A stretch of 64,000 nucleotides of DNA from Ruminococcus sp. (GTDB lineage Bacteria > Bacillota > Clostridia > Oscillospirales > Ruminococcaceae). The notes beneath the pieces are model-generated. The model made no database searches. It saw only the letters and a program-made list of their open reading frames with translations, and was not told where the DNA came from. How positions within the stretch are numbered: position 1 is the first letter of the stretch; every line of letters begins with the position of its first letter. Shown in pieces: positions 51,092 through 61,431 of the stretch. The stretch lies in the NCBI GenBank assembly GCA_015066845.1, contig SVNO01000001.1, forward strand, positions 62,001-126,000. The letters run 5' to 3'. A program made the position numbers and the translations under genes.

Positions 51092-51688
51092 ATGAATGCA
51101 AAGGAAGAATTCATCACGCTGTTTCAGACACATATCCAACGAAAGGGTGCGCAGGCATTGCTGGAGTATCTGCAATCGGATGCCAGCGATTTTTTCACAG
51201 CCCCCTCAAGTACGCGCTATCATGGCTCGTATGAAGGTGGACTCGTGGAGCATTCCGTGAATGTGTACCACTGCCTGAAGGATTATCTGGCGCGTACGCG
51301 TACAAAAGAGCTGTACGGGATGGATTACAGCGAGGAAACAATTGCACTTGTGGCACTGCTGCATGACATCTGCAAGCTGAATTTCTACAAGGTGGATTAC
51401 CGCAACGCCAAAAATGACAAGGGCGTATGGGAGAAAGTACCCTACTATACCATTGACGATACACTTCCCTACGGTCACGGCGAAAAATCGGTATACATCA
51501 TTGCAAGCTACATGCGGCTGACGCGCGAGGAGGCATTTGCCATTCGCTATCACATGGGTTTTTCCGGCATTGAGGACAAAAATTCCATCGGTAAGGCATT
51601 TGAGATGTTTCCGCTTGCATTTGCGTTGAGTGTGGCGGATATGGAAGCAACCTACTATCTGGAAGGTACACCGGAAACAAAAAACTGA
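51092..51688 (+). CDS. HD-domain phosphohydrolase
   Basis: GGLVEHSVNVYHC; LVALLHDICKLNFYKVDY. Confidence 0.85.
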   Translation: MNAKEEFITLFQTHIQRKGAQALLEYLQSDASDFFTAPSSTRYHGSYEGGLVEHSVNVYHCLKDYLARTRTKELYGMDYSEETIALVALLHDICKLNFYKVDYRNAKNDKGVWEKVPYYTIDDTLPYGHGEKSVYIIASYMRLTREEAFAIRYHMGFSGIEDKNSIGKAFEMFPLAFALSVADMEATYYLEGTPETKN

Positions 51689-51728
51689 CATTACAACACA
51701 CAATACATCGAAACAAAGGAGAAACTTT

Positions 51729-53309
51729 ATGAACTGGTATGATAACGCGATCGTGTACCATATCTATCCGCTTGGCTTCTGTGGTGCACCAAAATTCAAT
51801 GAGGGCGGCGAACCGGTGCACCGGCTGGAAAAGGTGCTGGAATGGATTCCGCATCTGAAAGAAATGAATGTGGGCGCGGTTTACTTCGGGCCGGTATTTG
51901 AATCGGTCGAGCACGGCTACGACACCACGGACTATAAAATGATTGACCGCCGACTGGGTGACAATGCAATGTTCAAGCGCATTTGCGATGCATTGCATGA
52001 AAACGGCATCCGTGTCATTCTTGATGGCGTATTCAATCATGTTGGCAGAAAATTCTGGGCATTTACGGACATTCAGCAGAACGGACAGAATTCCCGTTAC
52101 TGCGGCTGGTTCCAGAACCTCAATTTCGGCGGACAAAGCCCCTGTGGTGATCCGTTCTGGTATGAGGGCTGGCACGGACATTACAATCTCGTCAAGCTTA
52201 ATCTCCAGAATCCCGAAGTCTGCGACCATATTCTGGACGCGGTGGGTTATTGGATGCGTGAATTTGACATTGACGGCATCCGTTTTGATGCGGCTGACTG
52301 CATTGATTTCAGCTTCTGGGGACGTATCCGTCATTTCTGCAAGAGCCGCAAGCCGGATTTCTGGCTGATGGGTGAAATCATCCATGGCGACTACAACCGT
52401 TGGGCGAATCCGGAAATGCTCGATTCTGTGACGAATTACGAATGCTACAAGGGCATCTGGTCGTCGCACAACGACAAGAATTATTTTGAAATTGACTATT
52501 CCATCAACCGTCAGTCCGGAAACGGCGGTATTTACAAGAATACCAACCTCTACACCTTTGTAGACAATCATGACGTAAACCGTCTGGCAAGCACTGTCAC
52601 TGACCAACGGGATCTCCCCCTCTGCTATACACTGATGTACACAATGCCCGGTATTCCTTCCATTTACTACGGCAGTGAATACGGTGTCAGAGGCATTCAC
52701 GAAAACAATTCGGATGACGGACTGCGCCCCTGTCTTGACCTTGGCGCGATGCAGAATGAAAACACGGAGCTGTACCGTCATCTTGTCAAGCTCGGCAGGA
52801 TTTACAAGGCATATCCGGCACTGCGCACGGGCGGCTACCGCACAGTGCAGATTCGCAACCGCCAGCTGGTATTTGCCAAGGAGCTGGATGGGCAGACGGT
52901 CTATGTGGCACTGAATCTGGATGACCAGCCGTTTGACGTGCAGTTCGGCACACCGTATGACGGACTTGTGGACGCAATCAGCGGCAATGCAGTGCATGTG
53001 GAATACGGCAATGCGCACCTGCACATTCTGCCGCATTCTTCGATGATTCTGGTGCATGACAATATTGTCAATGACGCGCCGGAGAAACAGCCTGCTGCAC
53101 CTGTCAAGCCCCGTGAAGTGCACGAGGGCGAGCGTTACCGCCATTTCAAGGGCGGTCTGTACACCGTCATTGCCATTGCTACGCACACGGAAACGATGGA
53201 GGAAATGGTCGTTTATAAGAGTGATGAAAACGGCTCTGTCTGGGTAAGACCGAAGTCCATGTTCCTTGATAAAAAGGGCGATGTGGATAGATTTGTAAAA
53301 CTGGATTAA
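51729..53309 (+). CDS. GH13 alpha-amylase-family hydrolase fused to C-terminal DUF1653 domain
   Basis: GH13 motifs DGVFNHVG, GIRFDAADC, TFVDNHDVNR; C-terminus EGERYRHFKGGLYTVIAIATHTETMEEMVVYKSDENGSVWVRPKSMFLD. Confidence 0.9.
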   Translation: MNWYDNAIVYHIYPLGFCGAPKFNEGGEPVHRLEKVLEWIPHLKEMNVGAVYFGPVFESVEHGYDTTDYKMIDRRLGDNAMFKRICDALHENGIRVILDGVFNHVGRKFWAFTDIQQNGQNSRYCGWFQNLNFGGQSPCGDPFWYEGWHGHYNLVKLNLQNPEVCDHILDAVGYWMREFDIDGIRFDAADCIDFSFWGRIRHFCKSRKPDFWLMGEIIHGDYNRWANPEMLDSVTNYECYKGIWSSHNDKNYFEIDYSINRQSGNGGIYKNTNLYTFVDNHDVNRLASTVTDQRDLPLCYTLMYTMPGIPSIYYGSEYGVRGIHENNSDDGLRPCLDLGAMQNENTELYRHLVKLGRIYKAYPALRTGGYRTVQIRNRQLVFAKELDGQTVYVALNLDDQPFDVQFGTPYDGLVDAISGNAVHVEYGNAHLHILPHSSMILVHDNIVNDAPEKQPAAPVKPREVHEGERYRHFKGGLYTVIAIATHTETMEEMVVYKSDENGSVWVRPKSMFLDKKGDVDRFVKLD

Positions 53310-53320
53310 ATCATAAAAAA

Positions 53321-53353
53321 GCCCCTTGCAATTCGTTTGCAAGGGGCAATTTT
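53321..53353. terminator. Terminator after GH13 gene
   Basis: GCCCCTTGCAA-ttcgt-TTGCAAGGGGC then AATTTTT. Confidence 0.9.
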
Positions 53354-53405
53354 TAGGGCGATTACGCACAAAGAACAGTGCATCTGCTTACAATTTGTTG
53401 GGGCA

Positions 53406-55775
53406 TTACATCTGCTCGCTCAGGTAGATCCCCACTCTGTTCTGTATCCGTTTTGCCGCGTCCTCCGCGGTGTAATCCCCTGCAAAAAACGACTCTGCTT
53501 CTTCCAATGCAATCGTAAGCACCGTGCTGCTGCATCCGGCTGCCGAGTCGCAGGAACGGATATATGCCTCCACCTGTTCACGCTCCTGTGCGTTCAGGGG
53601 ATAGACCTTTCTGCCGTCATCCTCATAGAATTCTATCTTTTTGCCGAATTCTTCCATCACCATGTGGCTGTCAAGTACTTTCTCGAATTCCGCTTCTGTT
53701 ATCGGATAGCCCTTGTAGGTGTTCTCATAGTATTGGAGCAGCTGTTCCACCACCTGCCATGCCTCCTGCGGATTTGCACAGGAATGGGAAATGCCCACTT
53801 CCTCGTGAAATTGCAGTCTGCCGCCCTTTCCATCCGTCGTGGGATAGCCGACATAGGTGAATTCCTCCTCCAATGAGTGATAACGCGTGTAGGAATAACT
53901 ACATGCCATCATATTTTTGGTGTGGCTCAGTTCTGCCTTGCACAGATAGTCCTCGTCATTGCGGTAGCGCTCGAATTCTTCACGATAGTATTTTTCCAGC
54001 TTTGCCATCGCATCCGGATCGGAGTAATCCTTCGGTGGTACGGGCACATCGTCCGGATACCGGTTGCAGAATTCCAGAATCTTGATAAATTCCGGAGAAT
54101 CAAAGCTGCATGTACCATGTGCTGCATCCACAAATCCCGAACCCTCCAGCAAAAGCTCCAGCATTTCCTCCTTGGAATGCCACTTGTACTGCGCCTCGCC
54201 TGCATCCTCGTACAGTGCAAGCATATCATCCACCGTCCAGTTTTCTTTGCTGCACAGCCGCGATTTCACCGCAAGCGACTTGACAGAAAACGCGATGGGA
54301 AGCGAATAGAGTGCGCCGCTGTCATTCTCCGCCGCCGTGAGAATATTCGGGAGCACCGTGGTTTTGCTGATTCCGCCGTCCTCTTGCATCAGGTCATAGA
54401 AATTCAGAAATGCACCGCGCTTTCCAAGCTGCATGAAGGCTTCGTGCTGTTCCGTCAACACGATAATGTCCGGCGCATCGCCGCTGATGATTGCAAATTT
54501 TAAGTTGTCCAGCGCATCATTCTTTGCATCCGGAATGCCGAACTCCGTGCCATCGGAATTCTTATAATCCACAAGCTCCAGTTCGATCACATCCTGCGAC
54601 TTGTTGAATTCGCGCTTGAATGCGGTGATCGTTTCATTACTGCCAAGAACCCCCATCGTCAGGGTAAGCGTTTTCTCCGGAATTTCTGATGCATACCTGC
54701 GCCGGATGATGGCAGAATTAGCCGTCATGTACTCGTGCCCCAGAAAGGCATTGTCCGGCAGTGCCGCCAACAGGTCGTACTGCGCACAATCCGAAGCCGT
54801 CCAGTCCACCAGAAATTCTGCTGTGCCATCCGGCAGAACGCCGTATATCCCATCCGTCAGGCTGAGAAAGAGAGCATATCCATCCCGTCCACTTACGGCG
54901 TATACGCCATTGTTGATCTTTTCGTCCACGCGGTAGAATACCTCGCCCGACGTTCCGGTTTCTTCGTCAAATCTGGAAAACTCTACAATTTCCTTTCCAT
55001 TCTCATTCCGATTGATGCGCAGCACAGGTTGTCCCTCGTTATCGTACAGGAAGGTGCATAAAAACACATCCTCGCGCCCTTCGCTCATTTCCGTTACCGT
55101 TCCATCCTCGGAAATCCGCAGTACTGTACCATTCTGCAAAAGCAGATCAATGCCCTGCGCACAGTGGTGCAGTCCCATACCTAACAGTGCACCATGCTGT
55201 TCATACTCCTCCAGCCCTGTAAGCGGCACAGCGCGTTGCAGCGTTCCGTCAAGACTGTTGACGCACAGAAGATAATCGCGCTCGTACTGCGCATGGTAGG
55301 CATCCCAATCGTAGTTCTCATCACCCTCCTGATATGGCTTCATATTGCTGTGGTTTTCCATGCTGACAACGCTGTACACCGCGTCCTCGCCAAGCCCGTA
55401 GATGGCACTGGAAAAGTAGTAACCGTCATATGCCGCCGGGTTGACAAGCTGTATCTGGGAGAGGAGTGCAAGGCTGTCTGTAAACTCCATATAGTATGCG
55501 TCTCTCTGTCCGAAGCCCAGACAGCTCATGCTGTCAGCAGTCTGCCGGAAATCGCGCACACTGTAGATTCCCTCCGGCATTGTGTAATTCTCCGTCCGCG
55601 CAAGATTCGTCAGCACATCCTGTACAGGTGTGGTTTCGCTCTCGTGCGGTTGTCCGGCAGTCTGTGTCTGCGTGGTCATTGTCGGGACGGATGACGTATT
55701 TTCAATGCTGTTCCCACAGCCGCACAGCAGCAGGGAGACTGCGGTCAGTGCGGCAAATATTCGCTGATATTTCAT
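53406..55775 (-). CDS. Large lipoprotein: propeller-like N-terminal region + family 1 solute-binding domain
   Basis: Lipobox AVSLLLCGCGN; SBP1-like second half (LTLTMGVLGSNETITAFKREFNKSQDVIELELVDYKN; ISGDAPDIIVL). Confidence 0.8.
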   Translation of the reverse strand: MKYQRIFAALTAVSLLLCGCGNSIENTSSVPTMTTQTQTAGQPHESETTPVQDVLTNLARTENYTMPEGIYSVRDFRQTADSMSCLGFGQRDAYYMEFTDSLALLSQIQLVNPAAYDGYYFSSAIYGLGEDAVYSVVSMENHSNMKPYQEGDENYDWDAYHAQYERDYLLCVNSLDGTLQRAVPLTGLEEYEQHGALLGMGLHHCAQGIDLLLQNGTVLRISEDGTVTEMSEGREDVFLCTFLYDNEGQPVLRINRNENGKEIVEFSRFDEETGTSGEVFYRVDEKINNGVYAVSGRDGYALFLSLTDGIYGVLPDGTAEFLVDWTASDCAQYDLLAALPDNAFLGHEYMTANSAIIRRRYASEIPEKTLTLTMGVLGSNETITAFKREFNKSQDVIELELVDYKNSDGTEFGIPDAKNDALDNLKFAIISGDAPDIIVLTEQHEAFMQLGKRGAFLNFYDLMQEDGGISKTTVLPNILTAAENDSGALYSLPIAFSVKSLAVKSRLCSKENWTVDDMLALYEDAGEAQYKWHSKEEMLELLLEGSGFVDAAHGTCSFDSPEFIKILEFCNRYPDDVPVPPKDYSDPDAMAKLEKYYREEFERYRNDEDYLCKAELSHTKNMMACSYSYTRYHSLEEEFTYVGYPTTDGKGGRLQFHEEVGISHSCANPQEAWQVVEQLLQYYENTYKGYPITEAEFEKVLDSHMVMEEFGKKIEFYEDDGRKVYPLNAQEREQVEAYIRSCDSAAGCSSTVLTIALEEAESFFAGDYTAEDAAKRIQNRVGIYLSEQM

Positions 55776-55786
55776 AGTTTTTCTCC

Positions 55787-56494
55787 TTATCGCAATGTAA
55801 TGCTCGGCAGCTTCGGGCTGTAGCTCGTCACCAGCCGCCATTCCTCCGGCGGCTCTGCAAATGCATAGCGCAGTGTGAACGTACAGGATGCACCGTCAGC
55901 AATCGCCACAGCATAGGGATAGCCGGATGATTTCTCCTGCCGGAGGATATCACAGGGCTGTACAGTATTCCAGCTGTTGTTTGTCATGCCGGTGGCAGAC
56001 ATCAGATTGTCCGTCAGTACGACCTTTGCTTCACCGGATGTGTTTTCAAGTGTGACTGTCACCTCATACAGCCCTTCTGCATCCTCTGCCTTGCCGGCAG
56101 ATTCCACCGTCAGCCAGATACCCTCCGAATCTGTCAGATGCATCACCGCGCAGCGTTCGCCGATTTTGTACACGGATGCCGTCCCAAGGGGACTGGTTGG
56201 TTCTGGCTGCATGGGCTGCACCGGCGCACTGCGTTCAAGGTACAGAAAACCGCCGAGCAGACCGCCCAGAACGAGAATGCAGGATGCCGCTGCCGCAACA
56301 TGCCGCGTCCACGAAATGCGCGGAGCTTCGGCAACTTGCAGGCATTCCGCTGCATCAATGGCAGTGTGCGATGCAATGCGCCGGAACAGTCGTTCATGTT
56401 CCTCCTGCGTCAGGGGCTGTACCTGCTGTGCAAGTACAATGGAAGTATCCTCGTCAAGCGTTTCCAGCAATTGTGCAATGTCCTTTTCCTGCAT
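55787..56494 (-). CDS. Putative anti-sigma factor with extracellular domain
   Basis: Cytoplasmic N-terminus, one TM (HVAAAASCILVLGGLLGGFLYL), ~150 aa exterior; TAATG coupling with the ECF sigma gene. Confidence 0.75.
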   Translation of the reverse strand: MQEKDIAQLLETLDEDTSIVLAQQVQPLTQEEHERLFRRIASHTAIDAAECLQVAEAPRISWTRHVAAAASCILVLGGLLGGFLYLERSAPVQPMQPEPTSPLGTASVYKIGERCAVMHLTDSEGIWLTVESAGKAEDAEGLYEVTVTLENTSGEAKVVLTDNLMSATGMTNNSWNTVQPCDILRQEKSSGYPYAVAIADGASCTFTLRYAFAEPPEEWRLVTSYSPKLPSITLR

Positions 56495-57048
56495 TATGCA
56501 TCCCTCCAATCTGCAAGTACAGTCCGCAGCCGTTTGAGTGCACGGCTGCACCGCACCTGCGCGGCATTTGGCGACAGCCCGACCATATGGGCAATCTCTT
56601 TCATGCGCCTGCCGTAGTAATATTTCTGAATGAGAATGGTAGCGTCCGGTTCACCAAGCTCTGCAATACTCTGCAAAAGCAACTTTTGCAGCTCTCTGTG
56701 TTCCATGTCCTCCTGCACATGGGACACGGACTGTTCCGGCGCGGTTTCAAGGGGTGTGGTGTATTGCTGGCGTTTGGTCAGAGTGCGGTAATAGTTGGCA
56801 GCACGGTTTCGTGCAGCCTGTCCGATATAGGCTTTGAGGTGTGTGCTGTCAAGTTCGGGGAGGTGGCTGATGACCTCGGTAAAGGTTTCCACCAGACAAT
56901 CCTCCACATCCTCCCGACTGCCGCAGCTGTGGAGAATGCGGAAAATGATGGCGTAGACGTAATTGGCATAGGCATCGTACAATGCCCTTTGTCCCTGCGC
57001 AGGGGACTGCGCAAACAAGGCGAGCAATTCACAATCCGTCACAGGCAT
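56494..57048 (-). CDS. ECF-type sigma factor
   Basis: GSREDVEDCLVETFTEVISHLPELDSTHLKAYIGQAARNRAANYYR; region 4 RRMKEIAHMVGLSPNAAQVRCSRALKRL. Confidence 0.9.
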   Translation of the reverse strand: MPVTDCELLALFAQSPAQGQRALYDAYANYVYAIIFRILHSCGSREDVEDCLVETFTEVISHLPELDSTHLKAYIGQAARNRAANYYRTLTKRQQYTTPLETAPEQSVSHVQEDMEHRELQKLLLQSIAELGEPDATILIQKYYYGRRMKEIAHMVGLSPNAAQVRCSRALKRLRTVLADWRDA

Positions 57049-57149
57049 TCTCCTTTCTTTTGAAAGCTTTCATTACATCAAGACAATGAAAAATGAAAAA
57101 TATTACAGGGTATGAGGAAAAAATTTGAAAACTGCAAAAATCAGGACAA

Positions 57150-57184
57150 CACCGCACAAAGGACAATGCGGTCTTTGTGCGGTG
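57150..57184. repeat. Palindromic short relative of the MITE-like family
   Basis: CACCGCACAAAG-GACAATGCGGT-CTTTGTGCGGTG. Confidence 0.6.
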
Positions 57185-57189
57185 ATTCC

Positions 57190-59886
57190 TTATATATTTT
57201 CATTTTTAAGCGCGTCGATCAAATTATCCTTTTTCAGCTTGCCCATGGCATACAGCATTGTGATGAATACCACGCCAAAAACGCTGAACACGGCAACACC
57301 CACAGCTCCCCACGGGAGGTGGAAATCAATCGCAAAGCCGGAATTGACAGCACGATGAATGAGGTAGGTGATGACGAATGACACGGGCAGTCCGGCAAGC
57401 AGGGATTTTGAGCCGTAGAGCAGGCATTCGTAGTTCATCATGCGGTTGATGTCCTTGCCGGTCATGCCGATGGAACGGAGCATGGCAAATTCACGGCGGC
57501 GCAGGGCAATGTTGGTAGAAATCGTGTTGAACACATTCGCTGCGGCAATCATGGAAATGAGGATGATAAAGCTATAGGCGAACACGCGGATGATGCTGAC
57601 AACATTGCGCTCAGCTTCGACAACTGCGGCATAATTGGAAATATAAGTACCCAGTGCATTGTCCAGAAGTACCTGCTTCAATGCTGCTTCGCAGGCAGTA
57701 TGGTCATCGGCTACCAGTACAAATGTACCGTCATCAACGCCCATGGTCTTATAATCTGCCGGAAGCACCAGCGTTTTGAAGCTTTCGGGATAGATAAAGG
57801 TCACGGATACACCATCCTCACTGAAATACGGAAATTCCTTGAGCAGATGTCCCGATGTAAGGGTATAATCCTTGCAGCAGTCCGCAGAGGGGATTTCTAC
57901 CAGTTTTCCGCTGCTTTTGTCAATGAAGAAACATATTTCCACGCCCTGTGCATTGACATCGGTGTTGGAAAACTTGCAATTCTCTACTGCCTTGTGGGTG
58001 CGCACCTTTACAGTTGCTTCACCATCTGCCAGTATATTCATCTTGACAAATTTTCCTGTTTGTGTGTCAAAGGTGGCGACAGGATTGACAGCCAGTGCAA
58101 GTGGATGCTCCGGATCATAATATTTCGCTTCGGAGAGTCCATTCTTTGCAAGCAGCTCCAGAAAAGTCGCATCATCGACAAATTCCGCAGCAATGATAGA
58201 ATTCATCCATCCTTCTTCGAGGTTGTCCTCCTGCGTGTACAGTTCCTTGCGCATTTCGTAGGCTTCAGGTGTTACGTCAGAAATGGGAATTTCTACATTG
58301 AACGCACGTCTTTTGACATAGGCAGCCTTTTCTACATGGTCAACGTCCGCAAGCATGGTGAGCATATTGTCAACGCCCACATTCGCAATTTCCTTTTCTG
58401 ACGGTTCATAGGCAATATCAAAGCCCATTGACATGAATGCACCCCTTCCTGCTTCAAGCAGGTAATCGGTAAAGGCAGAAACGGAGATGAACAGAACAAT
58501 GCTCATAAACAGACTAACAATGGTGGTGCGGTACTTCTTCTTGCTGCGCTTGTAATGCTTGTGTGCAAGCGTACCGGACAGACCAAAGAATTTTGTAACA
58601 AATTTCGGGGTGCGGATTTCCTTTTTCTCCGTCTGGATCTCTCGTGTCTGCCGGATGGCTTCCACAGCGGTCACTTTGGTGGCACGGCGGGAGGGAATCC
58701 ACGCGGAAATCATCACAGTGAGCAATGCCACTGCGCAGGCAATGAGGATGGATGCCGGAGATACGCTCAGGTGCATGGGGGAACGGGAGCCTGCCATCAT
58801 TATGAAGCGTTCACCGAGCAGGTGGAGTGTCACGCCGATACCGGCAATGCCGAGGAGGATGCCGATCGGAATGCCGATCAGACTTACGGCAAAGCCCTCG
58901 AAGAATACCATACGGCGCAGCTGCTTTTTGGTTGCACCGATGGAGGAGAGCAGCCCGAACTGTTTGGTGCGTTCGGAAACGGAAATGGCAAATGCATTGT
59001 AAATCAGGGATACAGAACCAAATACAATCAGTCCGATGATAATGGCAGTCAGTCCGTAGAGCGTGGTGTAGAAGCTGTCATATTTGGATGCGCCGGAGAA
59101 CATCAGCAAATCTCTGTTGAAATTCGCATTCAGGTGCATTGCTTCTGCAAAATCATATACCTCTTTCGGGTCGTTCATGCGGAAGTAGATGTCATATACT
59201 GCATCCTGCGGCAAGCCGCTGGCGGTGATGGTGATGGCAGTGTAACCGGGTGCATCATAGGGTTCAAATTCCGGACGCTCATAGAATCCTGCAACGGTGT
59301 AGGTCATTTCACGCGTATCCACGAGCTTTTCTTCTGTCACTACAGCATCGCCGCTATCGTCGTAGAGATAGTTCGGACGATGCTGCCAGAGGGTATTTCC
59401 ATCCAGAACGCGCTTGCCGACTGTAATCGTCAGCGTATCGCCTACGGCATAGCTGACACCACCGTTTTCACGAAGGTGGTCGGGCAGGAGAATTTCCTTG
59501 TGGTTTGCCGGCATTGCACCGGAAGTCAGGTAGACGGGCATATTGTCACAGAAATTGGAGCTGACGCTTGTCAGGTAAAGATAGGGCTTGAATTCGTTCT
59601 GGCTGCCGATTTCTGCATAGCCAACACGTCTGGCATAAAATGTCTGCTCTACTTCGGGGTTGGTACAGATGCGCTTGTATTGTTCCGCATTCTCTCCCTC
59701 AACTTCGCAGTGCCAGTTGCCGTACTCCTCAATGTTGCACTGCTTCATGTATTCCTGCAAGCTGGACACGGAAGTGATCACGGCGCAGATGAGTGCAGTG
59801 GACAGGACGATACCGATGATGGTAACGATGGTGCGTGTACGGTTTTTGCGCAGGGATGCAAGCGTTACTTTCTGGAAAATGTTCAT
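57190..59886 (-). CDS. ABC transporter permease (FtsX/MacB type, 898 aa)
   Basis: LASLRKNRTRTIVTIIGIVLSTALICAVITS; two FtsX-like domains (LLSSIGATKKQLRRMVFFEG; MLRSIGMTGKDINRMMNYE). Confidence 0.93.
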   Translation of the reverse strand: MNIFQKVTLASLRKNRTRTIVTIIGIVLSTALICAVITSVSSLQEYMKQCNIEEYGNWHCEVEGENAEQYKRICTNPEVEQTFYARRVGYAEIGSQNEFKPYLYLTSVSSNFCDNMPVYLTSGAMPANHKEILLPDHLRENGGVSYAVGDTLTITVGKRVLDGNTLWQHRPNYLYDDSGDAVVTEEKLVDTREMTYTVAGFYERPEFEPYDAPGYTAITITASGLPQDAVYDIYFRMNDPKEVYDFAEAMHLNANFNRDLLMFSGASKYDSFYTTLYGLTAIIIGLIVFGSVSLIYNAFAISVSERTKQFGLLSSIGATKKQLRRMVFFEGFAVSLIGIPIGILLGIAGIGVTLHLLGERFIMMAGSRSPMHLSVSPASILIACAVALLTVMISAWIPSRRATKVTAVEAIRQTREIQTEKKEIRTPKFVTKFFGLSGTLAHKHYKRSKKKYRTTIVSLFMSIVLFISVSAFTDYLLEAGRGAFMSMGFDIAYEPSEKEIANVGVDNMLTMLADVDHVEKAAYVKRRAFNVEIPISDVTPEAYEMRKELYTQEDNLEEGWMNSIIAAEFVDDATFLELLAKNGLSEAKYYDPEHPLALAVNPVATFDTQTGKFVKMNILADGEATVKVRTHKAVENCKFSNTDVNAQGVEICFFIDKSSGKLVEIPSADCCKDYTLTSGHLLKEFPYFSEDGVSVTFIYPESFKTLVLPADYKTMGVDDGTFVLVADDHTACEAALKQVLLDNALGTYISNYAAVVEAERNVVSIIRVFAYSFIILISMIAAANVFNTISTNIALRRREFAMLRSIGMTGKDINRMMNYECLLYGSKSLLAGLPVSFVITYLIHRAVNSGFAIDFHLPWGAVGVAVFSVFGVVFITMLYAMGKLKKDNLIDALKNENI

Positions 59887-60566
59887 CGGCGAATCACCTC
59901 ATCCCTTGTAATGCATCCATCCTCGATGGCGAGGATACGGTCTGCCTGTAATGCGATATTTTCATCATGTGTGATGATAATGAGCGTCTGGTTGTACTTC
60001 TGATTGGACAGGCGCAAAAGCTCGACGATTTCACGGCTGTTCTGGCTGTCGAGGTTGCCGGTGGGTTCATCGGCAAGCATTACAGCAGGTGCATTCATCA
60101 GTGCCCTGCCGATGGAAACGCGCTGCTGCTGACCGCCGGACAGCTGGTTCGGGAGGTGCTTTTCTCTCCCCTTGAGTCCGAGTGTTGCGGTCAATTCCTG
60201 CAAGCGTTCCTGATTCACCTGCTGCCCGTCCATGAGAATGGGGAGCGTCATGTTTTCAACGACATCGAGAATGGGGATGAGGTTGTAGAACTGGTAAATC
60301 AATCCGACCTGACGGCGGCGGAAAATCGCGAGCTGGTCATCATTCTGCTTGTATACATCGCAGCCATCAAGCAGAACGCTGCCGCTTGTGGGCTTATCCA
60401 CACCGCCGAGAATATGGAGCAGGGTGGATTTGCCAGAACCGGACGGGCCGATGATGGCAACAAATTCACCTTTATTCACGGAGAACGACACATCACGCAG
60501 CGCGTGAACGGCGTTCTCCCCTTTTCCGTAAGTCTTGCAGAGATGTTCAACTCTTAAAATTTCCAT
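59883..60566 (-). CDS. ABC transporter ATP-binding protein (MacB/LolD type)
   Basis: IGPSGSGKSTLLHILGGVDKPTSG; QLSGGQQQRVSIGRALMNAPAVMLADEPTGNLD. Confidence 0.96.
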   Translation of the reverse strand: MEILRVEHLCKTYGKGENAVHALRDVSFSVNKGEFVAIIGPSGSGKSTLLHILGGVDKPTSGSVLLDGCDVYKQNDDQLAIFRRRQVGLIYQFYNLIPILDVVENMTLPILMDGQQVNQERLQELTATLGLKGREKHLPNQLSGGQQQRVSIGRALMNAPAVMLADEPTGNLDSQNSREIVELLRLSNQKYNQTLIIITHDENIALQADRILAIEDGCITRDEVIRR

Positions 60567-60876
60567 AATCAATACTCCTTTGTTGTTATGATGCAAGACG
60601 GGAGTCGTCTTGTTTGATGTTATTTATATTATAACACGCAATAGTGACATGACGGTGACTTGAAAATGACAAAAACGTCACAAAGTCATTTTTTGATTTT
60701 GTAAAATCCCGTGACTTTTTCTGTGTTTGCCTGTATAATATAAGTGAAAGGAAGGTGCCGCACGGAATATGCAGAGCCGACAGGAAATTTTTTTCAAATT
60801 CCCCCTGCGAAAATACCCATCCTGCTGTGTCTAATAAGTGAAAAGCAAATTTGCAAATCCGAAGGGAGGGAATCAA

Positions 60877-61431
60877 ATGGGCAACGATGCGGATCGCTAC
60901 CGCCGTTTCCTGGATGGTGATGATGATGAACTGGTCGTAATCATTGAAACCTATTATCAGGGCTTATCACTTTACCTGAATAGTATTGTAAAAAACATCT
61001 GCGAAGCAGAAGAAATTATGCAGGAAACCTTTGTGAAGCTTGCAGTGAAAAAGCCGAAATTCAATGGAAAAAGCTCATTCAAGACGTGGCTGTATGCCAT
61101 CGCGCGCAATTGTGCGTTCAACCATATGCGTACACGTTCACGTTTTGCCGCGCAGCCAATGGATTCGGCATTCCAGCTTTCCGATGAAACGGACATTGAA
61201 CGGCAATATCTGCTTGAAGAACGGAAAATCCAGCTGCATCGGGCAATGCAGCAATTGAAACCGGACTATGCACAGGTGCTTTATTTGAAATACTTTGAGG
61301 ATTTTGACACGGAAGCCATTGCCGGGATTATGAAAAAATCGAAGCGTCAGGTCGGCGACCTGACATACAGAGCCAAACAGGCATTGAAACTTGAACTGGA
61401 AAGGATGGGTTTTGAATATGAAGACTGCTAA
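60877..61431 (+). CDS. ECF-type sigma factor
   Basis: CEAEEIMQETFVKLAVKKPKFNGKSSFKTWLYAIARNCAFNHMR; region 4 present. Confidence 0.92.
   Translation: MGNDADRYRRFLDGDDDELVVIIETYYQGLSLYLNSIVKNICEAEEIMQETFVKLAVKKPKFNGKSSFKTWLYAIARNCAFNHMRTRSRFAAQPMDSAFQLSDETDIERQYLLEERKIQLHRAMQQLKPDYAQVLYLKYFEDFDTEAIAGIMKKSKRQVGDLTYRAKQALKLELERMGFEYEDC

Noticed and set aside
51498-53369. 623-aa minus-strand ORF antisense to the GH13 gene
   Set aside because: The opposite strand carries all GH13 catalytic motifs and a strong RBS.
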